Shown here: in pieces, positions 34,760-43,112 of the stretch | Numbering within the stretch: the first letter of the stretch is position 1 | Layout of the letters: every line of letters starts with the position of its first letter | Source of the DNA: Streptomyces caelestis | GTDB taxonomy: Bacteria; Actinomycetota; Actinomycetes; Streptomycetales; Streptomycetaceae | Direction: 5' to 3' | Assembly: GCF_014205255.1 (NCBI RefSeq) | Contig: NZ_JACHNE010000001.1 | Coordinates: forward strand, 6,820,001-6,884,000 | DNA: 64,000 bases | The notes under the pieces: generated by a model | What the model was told of the DNA's origin: nothing | What the model saw: the letters and a program-made list of their open reading frames with translations, nothing else | Databases searched by the model: none | Position numbers and translations under genes: made by a program

Positions 34760-34772
34760 GCAACCGGTTCCC
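34760..34772 (-). promoter_or_regulatory. Operator-like GCAACCGGTTCCC upstream of third LacI gene
   Basis: Identical 13-mer to 18763-18775, with a palindromic AACCGGTT core. Its position 65 nt before the start codon suits negative autoregulation. Confidence 0.6.
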
Positions 34773-34853
34773 TCGACGGAGGCTAGCAGCGGGGAGGGGA
34801 GGGGGAGGAGGGTTGTGCGAGGACTGGTGAACCGGTGGTGAGCACGTACGCTC

Positions 34854-35765
34854 CTATGCCGCCCCCAGCGTCCCCGCGATGCCCGAGACCGCCTCCGGGC
34901 CCACCCGGCAGCAGCCGCCGATCAGACGGGCGCCGGACTGCCGCCAGCCCTTCACCTGGTCGGCGGTGAAGGTGGAGCGGCCGGTCCAGGAGCGGGCCTT
35001 GGCGTCCCAGGTCTCGCCGCTGTTGGGGTAGACGACGACCGGCTTGCCGGTGACCCGGGCCGCGGTCGCGGCGGCGGTGTCCACGTCCTCGGGTGCGCAG
35101 CAGTTCACGCCGACCGCGATCACCTCGTCCGCCTCGGCGGCCAGGGCGAAGGCCTCCTCCAGCGGCTGCCCGGCGCGCGTGCGGCCACCGGCGACGGAGT
35201 ACGTCAGCCAGGCCGGCACTCCGAGCCCGCGCACCGCCCGCAGCAGGGCGGTGGCCTCGTCGGCGTCGGGAACCGTCTCCAGCGCGAGGACGTCGGGGCG
35301 GGCGGCGGCCAGCACCTCCAGACGGGGGCGGTGGAAGCGCTCCAGTTCGTCGATCGTGAGGCCGTAGCGGCCCCGGTACTCGGAGCCGTCCGCGAGCATC
35401 GCCCCGTAGGGACCGGCCGAGGCCGCCACCCACAGCGGGCGCGAGACGCGTGCGAGCCGGGCCGCGTCCCGTGCCGACTCGACGCTGAGCGCCATGAGTT
35501 CGGCCGCCCGGTCGTGGTCGATCCCGCGCTTGGCGAAGCCCTCGAACGTGGCCTGGTAGCTGGCCGTGATCGCCACGTCGGCGCCCGCCCGGAAGTAGGC
35601 GAGGTGCGCCTCCGTGATCGCCTCCGGCTGTTCCGCGAGCAGCCGCGCCGACCACAGTTCGTCGCTCAGGTCGTGCCCGGCCGACTCGAGCTGGTTGGAC
35701 ATGCCGCCGTCGAGGACGACCGTCCCGGCGGCGAGGGCTTCGGCGAGGGTGAGGGTGCTGGTCAT
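34854..35765 (-). CDS. mmuM: Homocysteine S-methyltransferase
   Basis: 303 aa from ATG 35765. The start LDGGMSNQLESAGHDL is the substrate loop of the family. Zinc ligands are visible as VGVNCC (about residue 220) and GGCCR near the C-terminus. The enzyme transfers a methyl group from S-methylmethionine (or SAM) to homocysteine to give methionine in the cytoplasm. The divergent gene at 35904 encodes an amino-acid permease; in E. coli the S-methylmethionine permease mmuP is next to mmuM, so the pair may salvage plant-derived S-methylmethionine. No SAM riboswitch could be recognised in the 138-nt spacer. Confidence 0.92.
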   Translation of the reverse strand: MTSTLTLAEALAAGTVVLDGGMSNQLESAGHDLSDELWSARLLAEQPEAITEAHLAYFRAGADVAITASYQATFEGFAKRGIDHDRAAELMALSVESARDAARLARVSRPLWVAASAGPYGAMLADGSEYRGRYGLTIDELERFHRPRLEVLAAARPDVLALETVPDADEATALLRAVRGLGVPAWLTYSVAGGRTRAGQPLEEAFALAAEADEVIAVGVNCCAPEDVDTAAATAARVTGKPVVVYPNSGETWDAKARSWTGRSTFTADQVKGWRQSGARLIGGCCRVGPEAVSGIAGTLGAA

Positions 35766-35903
35766 ATGGACGACGGTAGTCGAGACCCGGCGGTGGACCC
35801 CAGCCGATTGCGTCCAGTACATGAACAGGTCGCCCAACATATGGGACGGCGGGTTACGATCACAGCCCTCCCCCCACCCCCCCTCCGTTCGTCAGGACCG
35901 CCC

Positions 35904-37271
35904 ATGACCGTCCCCAGCCCCGCCGAGGCCGCCGAACCCGTCGAGCCGGCCCCGGCGCCCGCTCCCCGCCGCACCTTCGGCCTCGCCGCCGCCACGGCCC
36001 TCGTCATGGGCAACATCATCGGCGGCGGCATCTTCGCCCTGCCCGCCACCGTCGCCCCCTATGGCACGGTCAGCCTGCTCGCCTTCGTCGTGCTCTCGGT
36101 CGGCGCGGTCGCCCTCGCGCTGCTCTTCGGCAGGCTGGCGCGGCGCAGCCCGGTCACCGGCGGGCTGTACGTCTACCCGCGGGACGCCTTCGGCGAGTTC
36201 GCCGGGTTCCTGTCGGCCTGGTCGTACTGGACGATGTGCTGGGTCAGCATCGCCGCCCTGGCCGTCGCGGTCGTCGGTTACGTCGACGTCCTGATACCCC
36301 TGCACGGCAACCACGTCCTCCAGGCAGCCGTCGCCATGGCCGCTCTCTGGCTGCCCGCCGCCGCCAACTTCGCGGGCACGCGGTGGGTCGGCACGGTGCA
36401 GGTCGTCTCAACGGTCCTGAAGTTCGTACCGCTGCTCCTCCTCGCGACGATCGGCCTGTTCTTCGTCGACACGGACAACTTCGGCCCGTTCAACGCCTCC
36501 GGCCAGAGCGTCTCCGGCGCGCTGGCCGCCTCCGCCGCGCTGCTGCTGTACAGCTTCCTCGGGGTCGAGTCGGCCGCGGTCAGCGCGGGCGAGGTCCGCG
36601 ACCCCGGGCGCACGGTCGCCCGGGCGAGCGTCCTCGGCACGCTGGCCTCGGCATTGGTCTACATCCTCGGCACGGTCGCCGTCTTCGGCCTCGTCCCGCA
36701 CGGTCAACTCGTCGACTCCGGCGCCCCGTTCGCCGACGCGGTGAACGCCCTCACCGGCAGCTCCTGGGGCGGCACCGTCATCGCCCTGGTCGCCGTCGTC
36801 TCGATCACCGGCTGCCTCAACGGCTGGATCCTCATGGCCGCGCAGATGCCGTACGCCGCCGCACGTGACGGTCTCTTCCCCGCGCCCTTCGCCCGGGTCG
36901 GCAAGGGCGGCGTCCCCGGCTTCGGCGTCTGGGCCTGCGCGGTCCTCGGCACGCTCCTCATCGCCCTCAACTACACGGCGGGCCCGGACACCACGTTCCG
37001 CGTCCTCGTCCTGATCACGACGTTCACCGGCTGCGTGCCGTACCTGCTGTCGGCTGCGGCCCAGCTGTACTGGCTGGCGCGCGGCACCCGCGCCCGCGTC
37101 CGCCCCGCGGGCCTCGCCCGCGACCTGACCGTCGCCGTCCTGTCCTTCGGCTTCTCCTTCTGGCTGATCGCGGGCGCCGGCTACGCGGCCGTCTACCAGG
37201 GCGTGCTGTTCCTGTTCGCCGGGATCCCGGTGTACGTGTGGCTGCGGGGGCGGCGGGAGGCGTCCGCCTAG
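35904..37271 (+). CDS. APC-family amino-acid permease
   Basis: 455 aa. After a Pro/Ala-rich N-terminus, 12 hydrophobic segments follow. The first has the APC signature GNIIGGGIFALP that binds the substrate backbone. Further family features are YVYPRDAFGEFAGFLSAW and LLYSFLGVESAAV. It is divergent from the homocysteine methyltransferase gene; uptake of S-methylmethionine is possible by context. On sequence alone arginine/ornithine-type or other amino acids cannot be excluded. Confidence 0.9.
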   Translation: MTVPSPAEAAEPVEPAPAPAPRRTFGLAAATALVMGNIIGGGIFALPATVAPYGTVSLLAFVVLSVGAVALALLFGRLARRSPVTGGLYVYPRDAFGEFAGFLSAWSYWTMCWVSIAALAVAVVGYVDVLIPLHGNHVLQAAVAMAALWLPAAANFAGTRWVGTVQVVSTVLKFVPLLLLATIGLFFVDTDNFGPFNASGQSVSGALAASAALLLYSFLGVESAAVSAGEVRDPGRTVARASVLGTLASALVYILGTVAVFGLVPHGQLVDSGAPFADAVNALTGSSWGGTVIALVAVVSITGCLNGWILMAAQMPYAAARDGLFPAPFARVGKGGVPGFGVWACAVLGTLLIALNYTAGPDTTFRVLVLITTFTGCVPYLLSAAAQLYWLARGTRARVRPAGLARDLTVAVLSFGFSFWLIAGAGYAAVYQGVLFLFAGIPVYVWLRGRREASA

Positions 37272-37311
37272 AGCGCGTCGCGGGAGGCCGTGGTCGTGCA
37301 GCCCACGCGTC

Positions 37312-37929
37312 CTAGCCCTGTGTCGGGTTGCTGTGCAGCTTGCGCCGTTCCCGGCGGTTGGGATGGCGGATGACCACTCCCGCCATGCCGCCGGACCCGG
37401 TGAGCCGGACCAGCGGAGTTCCCGGGAGCCGGTCGGGGGTCGTCTTGTCCGTCAGGCCGCCGACGCCGGGGTGCATGCCGCTGGTGTCCGCGGCCCAGGC
37501 GTCGGGGATGACGATCGTGACACCGGATGTCTCCCCGTACGCCTCCACCGCGACCTCCGTGAGGCGGCACTCGACCCGGGTGAAGTCGATCTTCACACCC
37601 CCCATGCCTCCGTGAGCGATCACGTGCCCCGGAGCCTCCCAGCGCCCGGGGCCTCTAGACGCGCCATACATGCCGCCTTTGAGTACCAGCGGCGCCTGGC
37701 TCCCGGTGGAGTTCGGCCTCGGCAAGTCGGCGGTCAGGACGGCCAACTCGGCGTGCGTCTTGGACGTCAGCGCCTGCTCCAGGCGCGAATCCAGCTCATC
37801 GAAATCGATGCGCCCCTCGGCTGCCGCATCCCGCAACTGCTCGACCACTGCTTCCCGGTCGTCGTGAGAGGCGCGGAGCTCTCCTGAGTGAACAGGGCGC
37901 GGAGCGGGATTTGGAGGCTGAGTAGTCAT
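37312..37929 (-). CDS. DUF1707 protein with LiaF-like C-terminus
   Basis: 205 aa from ATG 37929. The DUF1707 module is clear at about residues 15-70 (ELRASHDDREAVVEQLRDAA, EGRIDFDELDSRL). A C-terminal beta domain of the cell-wall-active-antibiotic-response type follows (HVIAHGGMGGVKIDFTRVEC, VTIVIPDAWAAD). There is no membrane span. DUF1707 proteins are abundant in actinobacteria and poorly understood; the LiaF-like half hints at envelope-stress sensing. It is convergent with the amino-acid permease. Confidence 0.9.
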   Translation of the reverse strand: MTTQPPNPAPRPVHSGELRASHDDREAVVEQLRDAAAEGRIDFDELDSRLEQALTSKTHAELAVLTADLPRPNSTGSQAPLVLKGGMYGASRGPGRWEAPGHVIAHGGMGGVKIDFTRVECRLTEVAVEAYGETSGVTIVIPDAWAADTSGMHPGVGGLTDKTTPDRLPGTPLVRLTGSGGMAGVVIRHPNRRERRKLHSNPTQG

Positions 37930-38079
37930 GGCCACCAGAGTAGGCAGCCGGCGGACCGGGCGGACTGCTGCCGCCGTTTCTGCCCCCCTGAGCTTGTTCT
38001 GCAACCTGCAGCGTCGAGACGTTGCGGTGATGCGGCCGGCCCGGTGGTGAGACCGGGCCAGCCTGTCCGGTCCCCAGGA

Positions 38080-38454
38080 CTACCCGGGGTACACGGTGTA
38101 TGCGTGGCAGTCCTCACAGCCCTTGATCAAGGCCTTGGTGAACTTGCCCTTGGGGCTGGTGCGCGTCACCGAGGTACTGTCGTGCGCCCACTCCCCCCAC
38201 GCGTCACCATGCATACGAAGCCAGACGTGGCCCGCGCACCGTCCGTCGTTGCCCTTGGCTGCGACGGCCTTCTTCTTGGTGAGAGTCATGGCGTAGTCGG
38301 TCTTGCAGGACCGCTCGTAGTGGAAGAAGCCGGGTTCATCGGTGATGATCGTGTCCGTGCCGGCGGCGGACGCGGTGGTGGTGGTCAGCATCAAGGCTGC
38401 GGCAGTGGCGCCGAGGGCCGTGGCGATGCGCTTCCGCGCTGCGGTGATGGTCAT
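38080..38454 (-). CDS. Small secreted protein of unknown function
   Basis: 124 aa from ATG 38454. Residues 1-30 are a signal peptide (basic MTITAARKRIATALG, Ala/Leu/Thr core, cleavage at TASAA-GT). The mature part of about 94 residues has four Cys (SCKTD, RCAG, GCEDCHAY), enough for two disulfides, and is Lys-rich. No family was recognised. It is divergent from the AfsR-like regulator at 38714 across 259 nt, so the two might be co-regulated. Confidence 0.8.
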   Translation of the reverse strand: MTITAARKRIATALGATAAALMLTTTTASAAGTDTIITDEPGFFHYERSCKTDYAMTLTKKKAVAAKGNDGRCAGHVWLRMHGDAWGEWAHDSTSVTRTSPKGKFTKALIKGCEDCHAYTVYPG

Positions 38455-38518
38455 GTGGGTTCCCCGTGGTCGTCGTGGGTGAGCGTGGTGGCGTTGCCCG
38501 GGACCAACCCGGTCCAAG

Positions 38519-38539
38519 ACCGGCAAGGGACCTGCCGGT
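38519..38539. promoter_or_regulatory. 7-bp stem hairpin in divergent promoter region
   Basis: ACCGGCA and TGCCGGT with a 7-base spacer, located 65 nt upstream of the small secreted protein and about 175 nt upstream of the AfsR-like gene. Possible operator; no known consensus. Confidence 0.3.
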
Positions 38540-38713
38540 GGCTGCCGAGAAGGCCCTTTCTGTTGTGCGCTCCACACTGCGAGGCGGATCCTGCACCAAC
38601 CTTGCAAGAACCTAGACTCCGCTGGTGGGCGCGGGTTACTGAACCCGGGACAGCTGGATCGGACCGGTTGCCGGACACGGGGCACGGGGTACGGGGCGCT
38701 GGGAGGGCTTGTC

Positions 38714-41700
38714 ATGGAGTTCCGACTGCTCGGTGGTATCGAGGCGCGGGCGAGTGGTGAGCCGGTGGATCTCGGGCCTGCCCGCCAGAAGTCCGTACTT
38801 GCGTCCCTGCTGATGGACGTCAACCGCACGGTGGCAACGGACCAGCTGGTTTACCGGGTATGGGGGCAGGCCCCGGCGCGGCGGGCCAAGGACACTCTGT
38901 ACAGCTACCTCTCCCGGCTGCGCGGTGTGCTGTCGGGCGTGGGCGTGGACGTCAGTCGCAGCTCGGGGGGTTACGTGGTTGTCGCTGATGCGTTGGCGGT
39001 GGATGTGCACCGGTTCCGTCATCTGCTTGAGGATGCGCGCCGGGCGGCCGACGCGCCGAGGGCCGCAGCCGCCTTCCAGGAGGCACTGGCGCTGTGGCGC
39101 GGGACGCCGTTCGCCGGGGTGGACACTCCCTGGTTCAACGCGGCCCGGGAGGCCCTGAGCAGGGAGCGGCAGGCCGCTGAGCTGGACTGTGTGGATGTCA
39201 GATTACGGCTGGGTGAGCACACCGCGCTGCTGGCGTCCCTGTCCGAGCGCAGTGGGGCCCATCCGCTGGATGAACGGCTGGCGGCTCAGTACATGCTGGC
39301 CCTGTACCGGTGCGGCCGGCAGGCCGATGCGCTCGCCCACTATCGGCGTGTTCGGGCCATCCTCGCCGAGGAGCTGGGCATTGATCCGGGAACGGAACTG
39401 CAGCGTCTGCACCAGGCGATTCTGAGCGGCGACCCGGAGCTGGAACCGCAGCCGGCCACTCCACTGGCCGCAGCTTCGGTCTTGGTGCGGACACCGGCCG
39501 AGGCTGCCTGGACCGTTCACTGCCAACTCCCCCTGGATGTACCGGGGTTCGTTGGCCGCGCCGAGCTGATCCGGCGCTTGGAGGAAGAGCTGACCGCCCC
39601 CGTGACCGCGCCGGTCGTCGTGTCCGGCTCACCCGGCGTCGGCAAGAGCGCGCTCGCGGTACACCTCGGCCACCGCCTGCGGACCGCTTTCCCCGACGGC
39701 CAGTGGTATGTACACCTGGCGGGTAACAGCGGCCGTCCGCGTGATCCGGCCGAGGCACTTTCAGCGATGCTGCGCGCCTCCGGACAGGACCCGCAGACCA
39801 TTCCCGAGCCGCTGGACGACCGCGCGGCCACCTTCCGCAGCCGGCTGGCCGACCGCAAGGTGCTCCTCGTCCTGGACGACGCGGCCGGTGCCGAGCAAGT
39901 CCGGCCGCTGCTGCCGGGCACCACCGGCGTCGCGGTCCTCGTCACCAGCCGGTCCGACCTGCGCGGCCTGGCCGTCAGCCACGCTGCCCGCACCGTACCC
40001 CTGGACGTGCTCGCCCCGGCCGAGGCCCGCTCCCTGCTGGTCACCACCCTCGGCTCGGCGCGGGTAGGCGACGAGCCGGAGGCCGCCGAGCGCCTGGCCG
40101 ACCTGTGCGGCCACCTCCCCCTGGCACTGCGCATCGCCGCCGCAAACCTCGCCGCTCGGCCCGGCCGCTCACTCACCCAGTACACAGCAGAGCTGGCCGA
40201 CGATGAGCGGCTCGCCAAACTGTCCATCGCCGGGGACGACCAGGCCGCCGTCCGGACCGCCTTCGACCACTCGTACGCCGCCCTGGAGCCCGACACGGCA
40301 CGCCTGTTCGCCCTGCTCGGCCTGCACCCCGGACCCCACTTCAGCACCGAAGCGGCCGCAGCCCTGCTCGACTCCCCGCTCCCCGTCGCCGAGCATCTCC
40401 TCGACCAGCTCACCACTGCCGGCCTCGTGCAGTACACCGCCGCCGACCGGTTCCAGTTCCACGACCTGCTGCGGCTGTACGCCGCCGAACACGCCACGGC
40501 CGACCCCGACCACCCGGCGGCCTGGCAACGGCTGTGCGACTGGTACCTGGCCACCGCCGACGCCGCCACCGCCTTCGACTACGCCGGCAGCGTCCAGCTT
40601 CCGCGTCCGCGCGCTCAATCCACCCGCTTCGACGACCGGCACCAGGCCCTCGCCTGGCTGGAGTCCGAACGCGCCAACCTGGCCGCCCTGATCATCCGCA
40701 CCGCCGATTCCGGCCCGCGCGAGATCTCCTGGCAGCTGGCCGACCAGCTGCGTACGTACTACTACAGTCGTCGGCACATGGCAGAGTGGCAGGCCACAAC
40801 AACGGCCGCCCTGCGCGCCGCCGAACACGACGGCGCCACCCTCGCCCAGGCTGTGCTGTGGAACAGCCTCGGCCTGCTACGCCAGCACACCGGCGACACC
40901 CAGGCCGCCCGCGAGGCCCTGCACGCCGCCCAAGAGGGATATCGCACCACCGGGTTCACCCTCGGTGAGGTCGCCATCCTCACCAGCCTCGCGATCCACT
41001 ACGCCCTGCGCGGCGAGATGCGCCAGGCACTCGACTGCCAGCAGGACGGCTACGCCCTGCTCCGCGATCTGGGCAGGCCGGTACTGCTCGCCCGCGCACT
41101 CAACACGATGGGCCTGGCCCACGCGTATCTCGGCGAGTTCAACCAAGCGGTGGACCGCATCACAGAAGCGATCGAGACATTGCGCGCGAACGACCGGCCA
41201 TCGGGCACTGTCGGCCCCCTGGCCAACCGTGCCATCGCCCGACACGGCCTCGGCCACTACGCCGAAGCACTCGCCGACGCCACCGAAGCACTGCGACTCT
41301 GCAACAGCCACCAACGCCGCAACAGTGAGCCCCCCGTCCACGAGATCCTCGCCCGCATCCACCGCGACACCGGCCGGCCCGGCCTCGCCCGAACCCACGC
41401 CGAGCAGGCCCTGCGCACCGCCCGCGCGCTGGGTGAACCCACCCTTGAGGCCGACAGCCTGATCACCCTCGGCTCCATACACCGCCTGGACGACCACCTC
41501 GGCATCGCCACCGCATGCCTCCAGGAAGCCGTCGAACTCACCCACCGCTGCGGTTTACGCCACCAGGAAGCCGACGCCCACGCCCAACTCGCCCGCGCTC
41601 ACCTCGCATCCGGCGCGACACCCACCGCGACGCACCACGCTCACCAAGCACTGGCCATCGCCCGAGCCCTGGACCTGCGCCCCGCAGAACACCGCGCCCT

Positions 41701-41827
41701 GACAGCCCTCGCCGCGATCGCCCAAACCGCCGGCACCCCCACCCAGGCCGCCGAACACACAGCAAAGGCCCAGCAGATCCAGAACGAGACCGGCTACCAC
41801 CCATCCCCCGCAGACGAACCCAGGTGA
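38714..41827 (+). CDS. AfsR-like transcriptional regulator (SARP BTAD, NB-ARC, TPR)
   Basis: 1,037 aa. Residues 1-95 are an OmpR-type winged helix (MEFRLLGGIEARASGEPVDL, with VLASLLMDVN), and 95-245 a BTAD domain ending ELGIDPGTELQRLHQAIL. The NB-ARC/STAND ATPase starts near 275, with Walker A GSPGVGKS (305-312), Walker B KVLLVLDDA and a VTSRSDLRGL sensor. From about 640 to the end there are TPR repeats (for example ARALNTMGLAHAYLGEFNQA). This is the full AfsR architecture, which typically activates secondary-metabolism or developmental genes. Apart from the divergent small secreted protein no target is evident; no biosynthetic cluster is in the window. Confidence 0.94.
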   Translation: MEFRLLGGIEARASGEPVDLGPARQKSVLASLLMDVNRTVATDQLVYRVWGQAPARRAKDTLYSYLSRLRGVLSGVGVDVSRSSGGYVVVADALAVDVHRFRHLLEDARRAADAPRAAAAFQEALALWRGTPFAGVDTPWFNAAREALSRERQAAELDCVDVRLRLGEHTALLASLSERSGAHPLDERLAAQYMLALYRCGRQADALAHYRRVRAILAEELGIDPGTELQRLHQAILSGDPELEPQPATPLAAASVLVRTPAEAAWTVHCQLPLDVPGFVGRAELIRRLEEELTAPVTAPVVVSGSPGVGKSALAVHLGHRLRTAFPDGQWYVHLAGNSGRPRDPAEALSAMLRASGQDPQTIPEPLDDRAATFRSRLADRKVLLVLDDAAGAEQVRPLLPGTTGVAVLVTSRSDLRGLAVSHAARTVPLDVLAPAEARSLLVTTLGSARVGDEPEAAERLADLCGHLPLALRIAAANLAARPGRSLTQYTAELADDERLAKLSIAGDDQAAVRTAFDHSYAALEPDTARLFALLGLHPGPHFSTEAAAALLDSPLPVAEHLLDQLTTAGLVQYTAADRFQFHDLLRLYAAEHATADPDHPAAWQRLCDWYLATADAATAFDYAGSVQLPRPRAQSTRFDDRHQALAWLESERANLAALIIRTADSGPREISWQLADQLRTYYYSRRHMAEWQATTTAALRAAEHDGATLAQAVLWNSLGLLRQHTGDTQAAREALHAAQEGYRTTGFTLGEVAILTSLAIHYALRGEMRQALDCQQDGYALLRDLGRPVLLARALNTMGLAHAYLGEFNQAVDRITEAIETLRANDRPSGTVGPLANRAIARHGLGHYAEALADATEALRLCNSHQRRNSEPPVHEILARIHRDTGRPGLARTHAEQALRTARALGEPTLEADSLITLGSIHRLDDHLGIATACLQEAVELTHRCGLRHQEADAHAQLARAHLASGATPTATHHAHQALAIARALDLRPAEHRALTALAAIAQTAGTPTQAAEHTAKAQQIQNETGYHPSPADEPR

Positions 41828-41969
41828 CACCCCCGGGTATCGCCATCTCTTGCCTCTCACCCATGGAACACATCGAGATGATCATTGATCACGGCTGGGT
41901 GAGCGAGTCAAGCAGGCACCCGGCTCGGGGCGGGCCGGTCTCACAAGGACCTCACCGTAAGCTGACGGG

Positions 41970-43088
41970 ATGCCTGAAGTCGCCGTGGCGGACGCCGAGT
42001 TTCGCGAGGTTTTCGATTCCGCAGCCCTCGGAGGGACGACCCTCGTACCTCTCACGCACAACCCGTTGAACGGCGTCACCGCGGGCGTGTGGCGTGTCAC
42101 GGGCGGCGGGCGGTCGGCCGTGCTGAAGGTGCTGACGCGGACCAAGGAGACCAGCGTCACGTGGGCCGCCTCCAACGACCCGCGGCACTGGAACTTCTGG
42201 CGCCGGGAGGCATACGTCTACCAGTCGGGGCTCGCCCAGATCTGGCAGCGGCACGGCATCCGCGCGCCCCGGCTGCTGGCCTGCGTCGAACGCCCCGACG
42301 GTGACCTGGCGTTGTGGCTGGAGGACGTGCCGGGCGAACCGGCGACGGCCTGGCCGCTAGCGCGGCACGTCGAGCACGCGTACCGGCTCGGGGCCGCGCA
42401 GGGCGCCGTGGGTGCCGGGGAGGACCGGCCGTGGCTGTCGCAGCGCTTCCTGCGCGACTACACGGCCGGCAGGACGACGGGCCAGGACCTGCTCGATGAC
42501 GACAGGGCCTGGCGACACCCCCTGGTCCGGGAGCACTTCCCGGCGGGGCTGCGTGAGGACATGGTCCGCCTCCACCACGACCGTGAGTGGTTCCTCACGG
42601 TCATGGAGTCCCTGCCGCGCGCCTTCTGCCATCTCGACCAGTGGCCGGCCAACGTCCGCTCCGACGGGCGCGACAGCGTCGTCCTCGACTGGGCGTTCGC
42701 CGGGGACGGCGCACTCGGCGAGGACCTCGGCAACTACCTCCCCGACTCCGTCTTCGACCTGTTCGTCCCCGCCGCCGACCTGCCCGGCCTGGCCAAGGCG
42801 GCCTACGACGCCTACGCGCACGGCCTGCGCGCGAGCGGCTGGCGCGGTGACGAACGGCTCGTACGGCTCGGCGTGTGCGCCTCCGCCGTGAAGTACGACT
42901 GGCTCACCGCGCTGATGCTGGCCCGGGCGGACGACGAGCAGCCGGCCTACGGCGGCCAGGGTGCCGTCCCCGCTGAACTCCGCTACCGCGAACGCGGCCT
43001 GGCCCTGGCCTTCCTCGCCGACTGGGCGGCCGAGGCCCGGTTGCTGGCACCCCAGCTCGGCTTCCCGGAGGCGCCGAGCGGCCGCTGA
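41970..43088 (+). CDS. Aminoglycoside-phosphotransferase-fold protein
   Basis: 372 aa. The kinase fold is shown by a nucleotide-binding N-lobe (SAVLKVLTRT Lys), the catalytic loop CHLDQWPANVRS (HxDxxxxN) and the metal Asp in VVLDWAFAGDGALGEDL. The family phosphorylates small molecules such as aminoglycosides, macrolides or choline, but most members are uncharacterised. It stands alone between the AfsR-like gene and a convergent surface protein gene. The extended C-terminal helical part fits small-molecule kinases. Confidence 0.88.
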   Translation: MPEVAVADAEFREVFDSAALGGTTLVPLTHNPLNGVTAGVWRVTGGGRSAVLKVLTRTKETSVTWAASNDPRHWNFWRREAYVYQSGLAQIWQRHGIRAPRLLACVERPDGDLALWLEDVPGEPATAWPLARHVEHAYRLGAAQGAVGAGEDRPWLSQRFLRDYTAGRTTGQDLLDDDRAWRHPLVREHFPAGLREDMVRLHHDREWFLTVMESLPRAFCHLDQWPANVRSDGRDSVVLDWAFAGDGALGEDLGNYLPDSVFDLFVPAADLPGLAKAAYDAYAHGLRASGWRGDERLVRLGVCASAVKYDWLTALMLARADDEQPAYGGQGAVPAELRYRERGLALAFLADWAAEARLLAPQLGFPEAPSGR

Positions 43089-43112
43089 CCCTCGCGTTCC
43101 CCGCCGTGAGCC

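Noticed and set aside
35766..35903. SAM or cobalamin riboswitch between the homocysteine methyltransferase and permease genes
   Set aside because: The spacer is only 138 nt and shows no recognisable conserved riboswitch core or extended pairing.
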